Of a stretch of DNA of 64,000 nt, positions 17,897 to 28,091 are shown in pieces. The notes beneath the pieces are model-generated. The model was not told the origin of the DNA. It did not search any database and saw only the letters and a list, made by a program, of their open reading frames with translations. Location of the stretch: the NCBI GenBank assembly GCA_052148715.1, contig JBKQHQ010000244.1, positions 1 to 64,000 on the forward strand, given 5' to 3'. How positions within the stretch are numbered: the stretch's first letter is position 1; each line of letters starts with the position of its first letter. The DNA comes from JBKQHQ01 sp052148715 (GTDB lineage: Bacteria > Pseudomonadota > Alphaproteobacteria > Rhizobiales > Xanthobacteraceae). The translations under genes were made by a program, and so were the position numbers.

Positions 17897-18724
17897 ATGC
17901 GCATCCGCGTCGTTCATGAAATGGTTTACACCTACGACCCGCCGGCGAGCGGCGTCATTCAGGTATTGCGGGTGATGCCGCGCAATCACGACGGGCAATA
18001 CGTGCTTCGCTGGCGCGTCGAGACCTCGGAAGACTGCCGGTTTGATCAGGCCGAGGATGCGTTCGGCAATATCACCCACACGCTGACGGCGGCAGGGCCG
18101 CTTGCCCGTTTGAGCATCGCGGTCGACGGCGAGGTCGAGACGCAGGACCAGAATGGCGTCGTGCGCGGCGCGGTCGAGCGATTTCCGCCGGGTCTGTTTC
18201 TGCGCGAGACGCCCTTGACGACCGCCGATGCCAATATCGCCGAGATGGTCGCCAAGCTTCGCCGCGAGACGAAAGACGGGGTCCTGAGCGTCCTGCACGC
18301 GCTCCTCGACCATCTGCACGAGGAAATCGGCTGTGACCCCGACGCGACCGTTCCGGCGGTCGCCGCGAGTGAGGCCTTCGCGTTGCGGCGCGGCTCAGCC
18401 CAAGATCTGGCGCACATCTTCATCGCCGCCTGCCGCTCGATCGAAATCCCGGCACGCTATGTCAGCGGTTATTTCCGGAATACCGATGCCGACGTTGATC
18501 AGGTGGCGGGACATGCCTGGGCGGAAGCTTTCGTCCCCGATCTCGGCTGGGTGGCGTTCGATCCGGCCAATGGCTTCTGCCCGACCGAAGCCCACATCCG
18601 GGTCGCGGTCGGTCTTGATTATCTGGGAGCGGCCCCGGTGCGCGGCAGCCGCTACGGCGCCGGTGCCGAGACGATGCGGATCGCCGCGCCGGCGGAGACG
18701 TCCGGACGGCAAATGCAGAGCTGA
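17897..18724 (+). CDS. Transglutaminase-fold protein without catalytic cysteine
   Basis: The 275-residue product is the transglutaminase-like protein of the Anbu operon. The N-terminal beta-rich domain (MRIRVVHEMVYTYDPPASG) is normal. The papain-like core should read G-x-C-Q-D-(F/L)-A-H, but here it is G-S-A-Q-D-L-A-H, with alanine 168 where the nucleophilic cysteine belongs (codon GCC at 18398). The other triad residues, H206 in GHAWAEAF and D222 in FDPANG, are intact. The fold is preserved and there are no frameshifts, so a non-catalytic binding role is more likely than decay, unless the change is a sequencing error; the codon would need two base changes (TGC to GCC). Confidence 0.9.
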   Translation: MRIRVVHEMVYTYDPPASGVIQVLRVMPRNHDGQYVLRWRVETSEDCRFDQAEDAFGNITHTLTAAGPLARLSIAVDGEVETQDQNGVVRGAVERFPPGLFLRETPLTTADANIAEMVAKLRRETKDGVLSVLHALLDHLHEEIGCDPDATVPAVAASEAFALRRGSAQDLAHIFIAACRSIEIPARYVSGYFRNTDADVDQVAGHAWAEAFVPDLGWVAFDPANGFCPTEAHIRVAVGLDYLGAAPVRGSRYGAGAETMRIAAPAETSGRQMQS

Positions 18725-18774
18725 GCATTTTCCGCCGCGTCGCGCGCACGTAAGATCGAGGTGGAGGCGGAGCC

Positions 18775-19524
18775 ATGACCTATTGCTGCGGAATCCTCGT
18801 TCGCGACGGCCTAGTCATGGTCGCCGACACTCGCACCAATGCGGGATTGGACAACATCTCCACCTTCCGCAAGCTGCATGTCTTTGCCAATCCGGGCGAA
18901 CGGATCCTGGCGCTCGGCTCGGCCGGCAATCTATCGATCAGCCAGTCGGTCATCGGCCATTTGACAGAAGGGTTCCCGGCTGTGGATTCGGACCACCCGG
19001 AGACCCTGATGAATGCGCCGACCATGTTCCAGGCGGCGCAACGGATCGGTCGTGCGATCCGTTATGTTCACTCCACGGACGCGGCCGCCTTGGAGTCTGC
19101 CGAGGTCAAGTTCGACGTATCCTTCTTGTTCGGCGGCCAGATTCGTGGCGGGCCGATGCACCTGTTCATGATCTACTCCGCCGGCAATTTCATCGAGTGC
19201 ACGACCGATACCCCCTATCTGCAGATCGGCGAGCACAAATACGGAAAGCCGGTCCTCGACCGTGCGGTCCGCTACGACATCGATCTCTACGAGGCCCTCA
19301 AGGTGGCTCTGGTGTCGATGGATTCGACCATGCGCTCCAATCTGGCGGTAGGGCTGCCGATCGACGTCTTGATCGTGCGCCGCAATACCTGCGAGGCGGA
19401 GCTCAATTACCGCATCGAGCCTGGGGAGCCGTATTTTCACGACCTGCGCGAGCGCTGGTCGGCGGCGCTGCGCGCCGCGCATGCGAGTATTCCGTCACCG
19501 CCCTACGGCAAGACCCGGGCCTGA
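18775..19524 (+). CDS. anbu: Anbu, proteasome-like Ntn hydrolase
   Basis: The 249-residue protein is an ancestral beta-subunit (Anbu) homologue. Unlike most proteasome subunits the mature N-terminus needs only methionine removal: MTYCCGIL places the nucleophile threonine at position 2. The DTRTNAGLD block at about residues 18-26 and FRKLHVF at about residue 31 are the substrate-pocket and lysine segments of the family. Anbu forms open-ring or helical assemblies whose substrate is unknown. It is the last gene of the four-gene operon with ATP-grasp, alpha-E and transglutaminase-fold proteins, a linkage seen in many proteobacteria. Confidence 0.93.
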   Translation: MTYCCGILVRDGLVMVADTRTNAGLDNISTFRKLHVFANPGERILALGSAGNLSISQSVIGHLTEGFPAVDSDHPETLMNAPTMFQAAQRIGRAIRYVHSTDAAALESAEVKFDVSFLFGGQIRGGPMHLFMIYSAGNFIECTTDTPYLQIGEHKYGKPVLDRAVRYDIDLYEALKVALVSMDSTMRSNLAVGLPIDVLIVRRNTCEAELNYRIEPGEPYFHDLRERWSAALRAAHASIPSPPYGKTRA

Positions 19525-19627
19525 ACGCTGCACACTTGCGTGCGCGATTGCTCTGGCTTCGCCCCGTTATCGTGTCTAGGCTGCCGGCGCCAAGTGAGGC
19601 ACGAACTGGGGAGGTATTGACGTGCAC

Positions 19628-19891
19628 ATGTCGAATGAAAGCCTTGTCGTCATCTTGTTGGTCGGGTTGATCGCGGGATGGTTGGCCGGTCAAATCGTAC
19701 GCGGGACAGGCTTCGGGCTCATCGGCGATCTGGTCATCGGCATTATCGGCGCCTTCATCGGCGAATGGCTGCTGCCCCGGCTGGGGATTATTCTTGGCTC
19801 CGGGATCGTTGCTGCGATCATCAACGCAACCGTCGGCGCGTTGGTGCTGCTGCTGATCCTCAGGCTCGTGCGCGGCCGCGGACGTTGGTAG
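19628..19891 (+). CDS. GlsB/YeaQ/YmgE family membrane protein
   Basis: An 87-residue protein made of three hydrophobic segments with glycine-rich faces (GLIAGWLAGQIV, GDLVIGIIGAFIGEWLL and a C-terminal helix ending in LRLVRGRGRW). This is the pattern of the GlsB/YeaQ/YmgE group, also called transglycosylase-associated proteins, which are often induced by stress; the molecular role is unknown. The ATG at 19628 is preferred to the GTG at 19622. It stands about 100 bases downstream of anbu and may or may not be cotranscribed. Confidence 0.88.
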   Translation: MSNESLVVILLVGLIAGWLAGQIVRGTGFGLIGDLVIGIIGAFIGEWLLPRLGIILGSGIVAAIINATVGALVLLLILRLVRGRGRW

Positions 19892-19990
19892 AGCGATCTC
19901 AGTGCGCGCGCGGGACGCACGCCGGGGCGGAGACCGAGGCTAGGAGCGCACCGATGAACATCAAGCTCGTTTGGAGATATCGGCCCGCAC

Positions 19991-21646
19991 CTAGTTTGCC
20001 CTCGCGTGCTCGATCGTCGGCAGCGCGTAGCCCTTGAATTGGTCGCGCAGGGTGAGCTTGTGGATCTTGCCTGTGGCCGTCATCGGCATCTGATCGACGA
20101 AGGTCACGTCGTCGGGCAGCCACCAGCTCGCCACCTTGTCCTTCATGAATACCAGCAAGGTCTCGGCGTCGAGGGCGCTGCCCTGCTTGCGCACCACGAC
20201 CAGCAATGGCCGCTCCTGCCATATAGGATGCGCAACGCCGATCACGGCTGCTTGCAGTACCTCCGGATGGCCGGCCGCGACGCCCTCGAGGGCGATCGAG
20301 CTGATCCATTCGCCGCCGGATTTAATGACATCCTTCGAGCGGTCGGTGAGCATGATCTGGCCCTGCGGATCGATCGTTGCCACGTCGCCGGTCCTGAGGA
20401 ATCCTTCGGCGTCGAGCGCGCTGCCGCCTTCGTCCTTGAAGTAACCCGAGGCGATCCACGGAGCCTTCACGCGCAGATGGCCGAAGGCGACGCCGTCGCG
20501 CGGCAATTCGCGTTCGCTGTCGTCCACGATCTTGTACTTGACGCCCCACAATGCCCGCCCGGAATTCACGCGGCGGTCGATGCGCTGATCGATCGGCAGG
20601 TCGGCGGTGCCGGGCCGCATCGTGGCATTGCTGCCGCCCAGCGCCTCGGTCATGCCCCAGGCCTGCGCCAGCTCGACCCCGTAGTTGCGCTCCATCTTCT
20701 CGATCAGCGCGCGCGGCGGCGCCGATCCCGAAGAAAGCGCAAGCCGTAGTCTGGAGAAACGCTTGTTGGTGCGATCGAGCCAGTCGGTGAGGATGATCCA
20801 CATGGTCGGCACGCCGCACGTGATCGTCACTTGCTCGCCTTCGATCAGCTCGTAGAGCTTATCCGGCTCGTAGTTGCGGCCGGGAAGTACGAGCTTCATG
20901 CCTAGCATCGGGCCCACGTAAGGGAACTCCCACGCATTGCCATGGAACATCGGCGCCATCGGCATCATGGTTTCCATGCCGCCGTTGCGCGAGCCGAGCC
21001 CGATGATATTGCTCACCAGCATGGATGAAAGCATTGCGGAACGGTGCGAATAGACGACACCTTTGGGATTGCCGGTGGTGCCTGAGGTGTAGCAAATGGT
21101 TGAGGCAGAATTCTCGTCGAATTCCGGCCAGGCATAGTCGTCGCTCTCCGCCTCGATCAGCTCTTCGTAGCAGATGAGCCGGCCCGCCGTGCTCTTGGCG
21201 GGCATGCGATCCCGCGGCGCCATGATGACGTAGTCCGTAACCGTGGTGAGCCGCGGCGCGATCCCTTCGACGACGGGCAGCGACGCGGCATCCACGAACA
21301 GCATCCGGTCTTCGGCATGATTGATGATGTAAACGAGCTGATCCGCGAATAGCCTCGGATTGATCGTGTGCAGGACTCCTCCCATGCCGGACACGCCGTA
21401 GAACATCTCGAAATGCCGGTGCGTGTTCCAGGCGAGGCTGCCGACGCGATCTCCGGGCGCGATGCCCAGTCGAGCGAGCGCTTTCGCGAGCCGCTTGGTG
21501 CGGCTCCCGGCTTCCCCGTAGGTATATCGATGGACGTCGCCTTCGATCGTCCGCGCCACGATTTCTGTATCACCATGATAGGTGGCCGCATGATCGATCA
21601 GGCTCGAGACCATCAGCGGCATGTTCATTTGCAGGCCTTGAAGCAT
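19991..21646 (-). CDS. AMP-binding acyl-CoA ligase (long/medium-chain fatty acid type)
   Basis: This 551-residue adenylate-forming enzyme activates a carboxylic acid with ATP and CoA. The phosphate-binding loop YTSGTTGNPKG is followed by SHRSAM; the adenine site reads WGMTEALGG; the hinge is TGDVATID; and the catalytic lysine lies in MTATGKIHK near the C-terminus. The closest general pattern is the long-chain-fatty-acid-CoA ligase group used in proteobacterial beta-oxidation. GGAGGG lies just upstream of the ATG at 21646, so the four extra codons further upstream are unlikely to be used. It is the last gene of a minus-strand operon with an acyl-CoA dehydrogenase 31 bases upstream. Confidence 0.92.
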   Translation of the reverse strand: MLQGLQMNMPLMVSSLIDHAATYHGDTEIVARTIEGDVHRYTYGEAGSRTKRLAKALARLGIAPGDRVGSLAWNTHRHFEMFYGVSGMGGVLHTINPRLFADQLVYIINHAEDRMLFVDAASLPVVEGIAPRLTTVTDYVIMAPRDRMPAKSTAGRLICYEELIEAESDDYAWPEFDENSASTICYTSGTTGNPKGVVYSHRSAMLSSMLVSNIIGLGSRNGGMETMMPMAPMFHGNAWEFPYVGPMLGMKLVLPGRNYEPDKLYELIEGEQVTITCGVPTMWIILTDWLDRTNKRFSRLRLALSSGSAPPRALIEKMERNYGVELAQAWGMTEALGGSNATMRPGTADLPIDQRIDRRVNSGRALWGVKYKIVDDSERELPRDGVAFGHLRVKAPWIASGYFKDEGGSALDAEGFLRTGDVATIDPQGQIMLTDRSKDVIKSGGEWISSIALEGVAAGHPEVLQAAVIGVAHPIWQERPLLVVVRKQGSALDAETLLVFMKDKVASWWLPDDVTFVDQMPMTATGKIHKLTLRDQFKGYALPTIEHARAN

Positions 21647-21677
21647 CACTCCCTCCATCCGGATTTATCTTTGTTGC

Positions 21678-22835
21678 TCAAAATCCCATCTGGCGCGCGG
21701 CAAGCTCCTTCATGATTTCCTCGGCGCCGCCGCCGATGGCATTGACCTTCACTTCACGATAGATGCGCTCGACCTTGGTGCCGCGCATGAAGCCCATGCC
21801 GCCGTGGATCTGGACGGCTTCGGACGCGCAGACCGCCATGGTGCGGGTGGCCTGGTTCTTGAGCATCGCGATGTCGGCGATCGGGCTCTCGCCTTGTCCG
21901 ACCCGCCACGCGAGCGCCTCGAGATAGGCCTGCGTCGCGTTGATGCGCATCGCCATGTCGACGAGCTTGTGGCGGATGACCTGTTGGTCGATCAGCCGCT
22001 GGCCGAAGACCCGCCTCTCGCGCGCCCAAGCGAGCGCCTCGTTGAGACATACGGCCGAGAACGCATTGGCGGCTGCCGCCATGCCGATGCGCTCGCGGTT
22101 GAAATTGAACATGATGCCGGAAAAGCCGCAATTCTCATCGCCGATCAGGTTCCCGGCCGGAACGCGGCAATCGTCAAAATGCAGGACCGCCGTGTCGGAG
22201 GCCCACCAGCCCATTTTCTTGAGCGGCGTCTGGGTGAAGCCGGGCGTGCCCTTCTCGATCAGCAGCAGCGAGATGCCTCCTGCGCCCGCGCCGCCGGTGC
22301 GCACCGCCACTGTATAGTAATCGGCCCGCATGCCGGAGGTGATGAACATCTTGGTGCCGTTGACGACATAGGCGCCGCCGATCCCCACGGCCCGGGTGCG
22401 GATGTTCGCCACATCGGATCCGACCTCGGGTTCCGTGACGGCCAGCGCGCTGATCTTCTGGCCCGACAAAATATCCGGCAGGACGCGGTCCTTCAAAGCT
22501 TTGCTGCCGAGCCGGGCGATCGGCGGCGCCCCGATCGAATGGCTCATCAGGCTTGCCGAGATGCCACCGGAGCCGGCGCGCGCAAGCTCCTGCGCGGCGA
22601 TGATGCCGAAAAACTCGTCACCCGGAATGCCGCCATAGTCCTCCGGAAAGCCGAGCCCGAGGAGACCGACATCCGCGGCCTTGCGATACAGCTCCCGCGG
22701 AAATTCTTCCGCCTCGTCCCATTCGTCGACGAACGGCGCGATTTCCCGTTCCACGAAACGGCGCAGAGTGTCGCGGAACGCCGCATGGCTCTCGCTGTAG
22801 TAAGGCGACCTTGCAGGTGCGTTCACGAGCTTCAT
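21678..22835 (-). CDS. Acyl-CoA dehydrogenase
   Basis: A 385-residue FAD flavoprotein that introduces an alpha,beta double bond into an acyl-CoA. It has the signature VTEPEVGSDVA near residue 130, the FAD/ETF motif (GSKALKDR, IHGGMGFMRGTKVER) and the C-terminal GGGAEEIMKELAARQMG. The pattern at the end (REVKVNAIGGGAEEIM) is the same as in the second acyl-CoA dehydrogenase of this cluster and resembles the citronellyl/isovaleryl group. Its ATG overlaps the stop of the DUF849 gene by four bases. The substrate cannot be named from sequence. Confidence 0.93.
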   Translation of the reverse strand: MKLVNAPARSPYYSESHAAFRDTLRRFVEREIAPFVDEWDEAEEFPRELYRKAADVGLLGLGFPEDYGGIPGDEFFGIIAAQELARAGSGGISASLMSHSIGAPPIARLGSKALKDRVLPDILSGQKISALAVTEPEVGSDVANIRTRAVGIGGAYVVNGTKMFITSGMRADYYTVAVRTGGAGAGGISLLLIEKGTPGFTQTPLKKMGWWASDTAVLHFDDCRVPAGNLIGDENCGFSGIMFNFNRERIGMAAAANAFSAVCLNEALAWARERRVFGQRLIDQQVIRHKLVDMAMRINATQAYLEALAWRVGQGESPIADIAMLKNQATRTMAVCASEAVQIHGGMGFMRGTKVERIYREVKVNAIGGGAEEIMKELAARQMGF

Positions 22836-23707
22836 GCGGCCGCCTGCCGAAGCCCCATGATGGTCCGCGCCTCGGCGGGGCCGGCGATCGAGCGGCCGGC
22901 TTCCCGTGCATAGCGGGCCAGCGCCTCAATGAGCGCGCCGTTCGAGGAGACCTTGCTGCCGTCGGGCACGTAGAATGTGTCCTCGAGCCCGGTGCGCAGG
23001 TGTCCGCCCAGCTCGGCGGCGCGGCGGTGCAGCGGCCAGATCTCGGCACGGCCGATTGCGGTGACTTGCCAAGGCGCGCCCGGAAGCGCTTGCTTCTTGA
23101 GGATCGGCAATAGATCCGGATCCGCCGGCATGCCGGACTCCACGCCCATGACGAAATTGTATTTCGGCCGTCCCTTGAACATCCCGTTCTTGGCGTACAT
23201 GCCGACACAGCGCACGATGCCGATGTCGAAGCATTCGAATTCCGGCTGCGTGTGCGTCTCTTCCATCACGTCGAGGAAGGCCTTCACCTTGTCGGCCGGG
23301 TTGTCGAAGATGTGCGGGGGCCAGGCCCAGGAACCGTCAGAACGGCATTTCATGTAGTTGAGCGAGCCGGCATTGCAGGCCGCGATCTCCGGCTTCACCG
23401 CGCGCAGGCAGGCCACCGGGCCGCTGATGTTCGGGCCGATGGTGCCCGTCGATTCGTTCAGGATCACGCCCGGGCAAGCCGCTTGGATCGCCCGCATGAT
23501 CGTGACCGCCAGCTCGGGCTCCCAGGACGGCAGGTGCCCCCTGCCGGGTTCCTGCTGGCGGAAATGCACGTGCATGACGCTGGCGCCGGCGTCGAATGCG
23601 GCCCTGGCCTCGCGGGCCATTTCCTCAGGCGTTACCGGCACCTTATGCTGCTTGGGATCCGTCAGGACGCCGGTCAGCGCGCACGTGATGATTGCCTTGT
23701 CGCTCAT
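22832..23707 (-). CDS. Beta-keto acid cleavage enzyme (BKACE, DUF849)
   Basis: A 291-residue TIM-barrel enzyme of the 3-keto-5-aminohexanoate cleavage (Kce) family. These zinc enzymes transfer an acetoacetyl unit from a beta-keto acid to acetyl-CoA. The zinc ligands are in SVMHVHFR, with a third ligand in the conserved segment near FECFDIG, and the acid/base residues lie around GLEDTFYVPDG and PEIAACNAGSLNY. The start is the ATG at 23707 (MSDKAIITCALTG); the open frame beyond it is repeat DNA. Within this operon it would act on a beta-keto acid, but the natural substrate is not predictable. Confidence 0.9.
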   Translation of the reverse strand: MSDKAIITCALTGVLTDPKQHKVPVTPEEMAREARAAFDAGASVMHVHFRQQEPGRGHLPSWEPELAVTIMRAIQAACPGVILNESTGTIGPNISGPVACLRAVKPEIAACNAGSLNYMKCRSDGSWAWPPHIFDNPADKVKAFLDVMEETHTQPEFECFDIGIVRCVGMYAKNGMFKGRPKYNFVMGVESGMPADPDLLPILKKQALPGAPWQVTAIGRAEIWPLHRRAAELGGHLRTGLEDTFYVPDGSKVSSNGALIEALARYAREAGRSIAGPAEARTIMGLRQAAA

Positions 23708-23732
23708 GTCGAGCCCTCGTTCGCTTATCAGA

Positions 23733-23776
23733 GCATTTCCCGGAAAAAGTGGACACCGGTTTTCCGCAGGAAATGC
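23733..23776. repeat. Intergenic palindromic repeat (Hyphomicrobiales type)
   Basis: A nested inverted repeat: outer arms GCATTTCC / GGAAATGC and inner arms CGGAAAA / TTTTCCG, separated by AGTGGACACCGG. Sequences with this AGTGG-x-ACCGG core between similar arms are widespread between genes in Bradyrhizobium-like genomes. It sits between the biotin carboxylase and the DUF849 gene. Confidence 0.75.
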
Positions 23777-23791
23777 GGCCAAATATAAAGA

Positions 23792-23830
23792 ATTAGAGCG
23801 CTTCCCGATTCAAGGTAATCGGGAAGCGTT

Positions 23831-23835
<5 letters not shown>
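23792..23835. repeat. 19-bp near-perfect inverted repeat ending in the biotin carboxylase stop
   Basis: Arms at 23792-23810 and 23817-23835 pair at 18 of 19 positions (the exception allows a G-U pair), with the 6-base loop CAAGGT. The right arm contains the stop codon of the biotin carboxylase gene at 23831. It could work as an RNA hairpin protecting or attenuating the operon transcript, or it is a second palindromic repeat. Confidence 0.7.
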
Positions 23836-25810
<1,975 letters not shown>

Positions 25811-25861
25811 GTGCCCTTGCCGCGAGGAGAGCGCATTGCGGTGAGGTTGGCGCGCTGACCT

Positions 25862-26025
25862 TTACCTCTCCCCGCTTGCGGGGAGAGGTCGGAACAAGCG
25901 CGCTCTTGCGCTCGTTCCGGGTGAGGGGGCCCCTCCGCGAGTCTGAGCCTGTTGAGAGTCCCCCTCACCCGCCATCCTCGTTGGCGCTCGGACGGCGACC
26001 TCTCCCCGCAAGCGGGGAGAGGTAA
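25862..26025. repeat. Mosaic palindromic element, 164 bp
   Basis: Two copies of a CTCTCCCCGC / GCGGGGAGAG hairpin unit in inverted orientation bound the element (25862-25891 and 25996-26025 pair almost perfectly). The region between contains further partial inverted repeats around GGGTGAGGGGG and CCCCCTCACCC. It lies between the biotin carboxylase and enoyl-CoA hydratase genes and has no coding frame. This is a known style of repeat in Hyphomicrobiales genomes. Confidence 0.85.
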
Positions 26026-26063
26026 GAAGCCGGCCGCCGCATTAGAGTGCACCGCGTTCACCA

Positions 26064-26885
26064 TCACTCCGCCTTCGTAACCCATGTGGGTTTGCGCTTC
26101 TCGAGGAAGGCCGTCGTGCCTTCGCGGCCTTCCTCGCCTCGCACTGCCTTCGCAAAGCAATCCGCGGCGTCATCCAGCAATGCCTCGAGCGGTGCCGGGC
26201 CTGCGGCGCGCAGCATCAGACGCTTGGTCTCGGCGACGGCACCTGGAGCGCATCTGAGCACTTGGTTGATCGCCTCGACGACGGCGTGATCGAGCGCCGC
26301 TCGATCCGCCACCACAAGATGGGCAACCCCGATTTCGCGCGCCTCCTGCCCGCTCAGCCGTGTACCCGACACGCCGAAGCGCCGCGCCGCCGTGAGCCCG
26401 ATCCGCTCGACCACGAACGGCGAGATCGCGGCCGGCACGATTCCGAGCGTCACTTCCGTCATGGCGAAGGTCGCGTCGGCCCGCGCGATCGTGATGTCGG
26501 CGACGCACGCGAGCCCGAAACCGCCCCCCATGGCGTTGCCTTCGACCGCGGCGATGACCGCTTGCGGGGCCGCATTGACCGTTGCCAGCATGGCGCCGAA
26601 GCGGCGGTTGCTCTCCCGCACGTCGTCGGCGAGGCCGGGCGGGGGGGCGGCGCGTGCGGCCGACATGTTCTTGATGTCGCCGCCTGAGCAAAACGTGCCG
26701 TCCGCGCCGCGCAGCACCACGACCCGCACCGCGCGATCGTCGGCGATGGCTGCAAACGTCGCGGCGATCTCGCGGACCATCTGGGCGCTCATTGCGTTTT
26801 TCACCTCGGGCCGGTTGAGCCACAGGTGCAGCACGGGCCCCTTCGCCTCGAGCCTGATGTGCGCGGTAGCGGGCAGACTAGCCAT
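26064..26885 (-). CDS. Enoyl-CoA hydratase/isomerase (AtuE/LiuC-like)
   Basis: A 273-residue crotonase-fold enzyme that adds water to an alpha,beta-unsaturated acyl-CoA. The oxyanion-hole motifs are present: GTFCSGGDIKNM at about residue 65 and VEGNAMGGGFGLACVAD at about residue 113. The candidate catalytic glutamate lies in MTEVTLGIVPAA. In the atu pathway this position is held by isohexenylglutaconyl-CoA hydratase, in the leucine pathway by methylglutaconyl-CoA hydratase. It overlaps the next upstream gene's stop by 8 bases, so it is cotranscribed with the acyl-CoA dehydrogenase before it. Confidence 0.9.
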   Translation of the reverse strand: MASLPATAHIRLEAKGPVLHLWLNRPEVKNAMSAQMVREIAATFAAIADDRAVRVVVLRGADGTFCSGGDIKNMSAARAAPPPGLADDVRESNRRFGAMLATVNAAPQAVIAAVEGNAMGGGFGLACVADITIARADATFAMTEVTLGIVPAAISPFVVERIGLTAARRFGVSGTRLSGQEAREIGVAHLVVADRAALDHAVVEAINQVLRCAPGAVAETKRLMLRAAGPAPLEALLDDAADCFAKAVRGEEGREGTTAFLEKRKPTWVTKAE

Positions 26886-28062
26886 GCGAGGCCTTCGGGT
26901 CCGGCGCGTTGGACGTTCCGGGCAGCGTTCCCATCAGCTTGCAAATGATGGTCAGCATGATCTCATCGGCGCCGCCGCCGATCGACGTCAGGCGCCCGTC
27001 GCGGAAGGCGCGGCTCACGGGCGTTTCGTTCATGAAGCCCATGCCGCCCCAATATTGCAGGCAGGAATCGCTGACCTCGCGGCGCAGGCGGCCGGCCTTG
27101 AGCTTCGCCATCGAAGCGAGCCTGGTGACGTCTTCTCCGTCGACATAGAGCTCGCAGGCTCGATAGACGAGCGAGCGCAGGAGCTCGATCTCGGTCGCAA
27201 GCTCCGCCAGCTTGAAATGGACCACTTGGTTGTCGAGGATCGATTTGCCGAAAGCCTGGCGAGCGCGCGTATGGTCGATTGTCTGCTCGATCAAGCGTTC
27301 GAGACTCTTGAGCCCGCAAGCGGCGGCCCAGAGCCGCTCCTCTTGGAACTGCAGCATCTGATAGCCGAAGCCCTTGTTCTCTTCGCCGATCCGGTTGCGC
27401 TGGGGAATCCGCACATTGTCGAAGAAGATTTGCGCCGTGTCGGAGGATCGCATGCCGAGCTTGTCCAGCTTGCGGGCGATCTCGACGCCCTTGGTCTTCA
27501 TCGGCAAGCAGATCAACGTCTTGTTCCTGTGCACCGGCCCGTCGGACGTGTTGGCGAGGAGGCACATCCAGTCGGCCTGGGTGCCATTCGTCGTCCACAT
27601 CTTGCCGCCGTTAATGACATAGTCGTCGCCGTACTTGCGGGCGTGTGTCTTGATCGAAGCGACGTCGGACCCGGCGCCGACTTCCGAGACCCCGAGACAC
27701 GCCACGTAGTCGCCGGTGATCGAAGGCGTCAGGAACTCGCGCCTGACCTCGTCGGAGCCGAATCGCGCGAGCGCGGGCGTCGCCATGTCGGTCTGCACGC
27801 CGATGGCCATCGGCACGCCTCCGCAGGTGATATTGCCGAGCTCTTCGGCCATGACGAGCGCGAACGAATAATCCAGTCCTTGCCCGCCATATTCGACCGG
27901 CTTGGTCAATCCCAGAAAACCGAGATTGCCCAACTTCTTGAACAGCTCGTGTGCCGGAAAGATGCCGGCCTCTTCCCATTCGTCGACATGCGGATTGACT
28001 TCCGCGGCAATGAATTTCCGCAGGCTTCGCCGCAGTTCCTCGTGCTCGGGCGTGAACGGCAT
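26878..28062 (-). CDS. Acyl-CoA dehydrogenase (citronellyl-CoA/AtuD-like)
   Basis: The 394-residue flavoenzyme has GVSEVGAGSDVASI in the central region, IHGG-type sequence replaced by QYWGGMGFMNETPVSR, and a C-terminal GGGADEIMLTIICKLMG. This ending, with a dehydrogenase of about 390 residues between a carboxyltransferase gene and an enoyl-CoA hydratase gene, fits AtuD (citronellyl-CoA dehydrogenase) or LiuA (isovaleryl-CoA dehydrogenase). The start at 28062 is preceded by GGGAG and gives MPFTPEHEELRRSL, the normal N-terminus; six codons further upstream are open but carry the ribosome-binding site. Confidence 0.9.
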   Translation of the reverse strand: MPFTPEHEELRRSLRKFIAAEVNPHVDEWEEAGIFPAHELFKKLGNLGFLGLTKPVEYGGQGLDYSFALVMAEELGNITCGGVPMAIGVQTDMATPALARFGSDEVRREFLTPSITGDYVACLGVSEVGAGSDVASIKTHARKYGDDYVINGGKMWTTNGTQADWMCLLANTSDGPVHRNKTLICLPMKTKGVEIARKLDKLGMRSSDTAQIFFDNVRIPQRNRIGEENKGFGYQMLQFQEERLWAAACGLKSLERLIEQTIDHTRARQAFGKSILDNQVVHFKLAELATEIELLRSLVYRACELYVDGEDVTRLASMAKLKAGRLRREVSDSCLQYWGGMGFMNETPVSRAFRDGRLTSIGGGADEIMLTIICKLMGTLPGTSNAPDPKASHG

Positions 28063-28091
28063 GGGTGGGTCTCCCTTCAAACATTATAATC

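Noticed and set aside
25862..26025. CRISPR-like repeat array
   Set aside because: There are only two hairpin units in opposite orientation, no regular spacing and no cas genes.
26392..28089. Open frame of about 560 codons opposite the hydratase and dehydrogenase genes
   Set aside because: It crosses two real genes on the other strand and has low-complexity composition.
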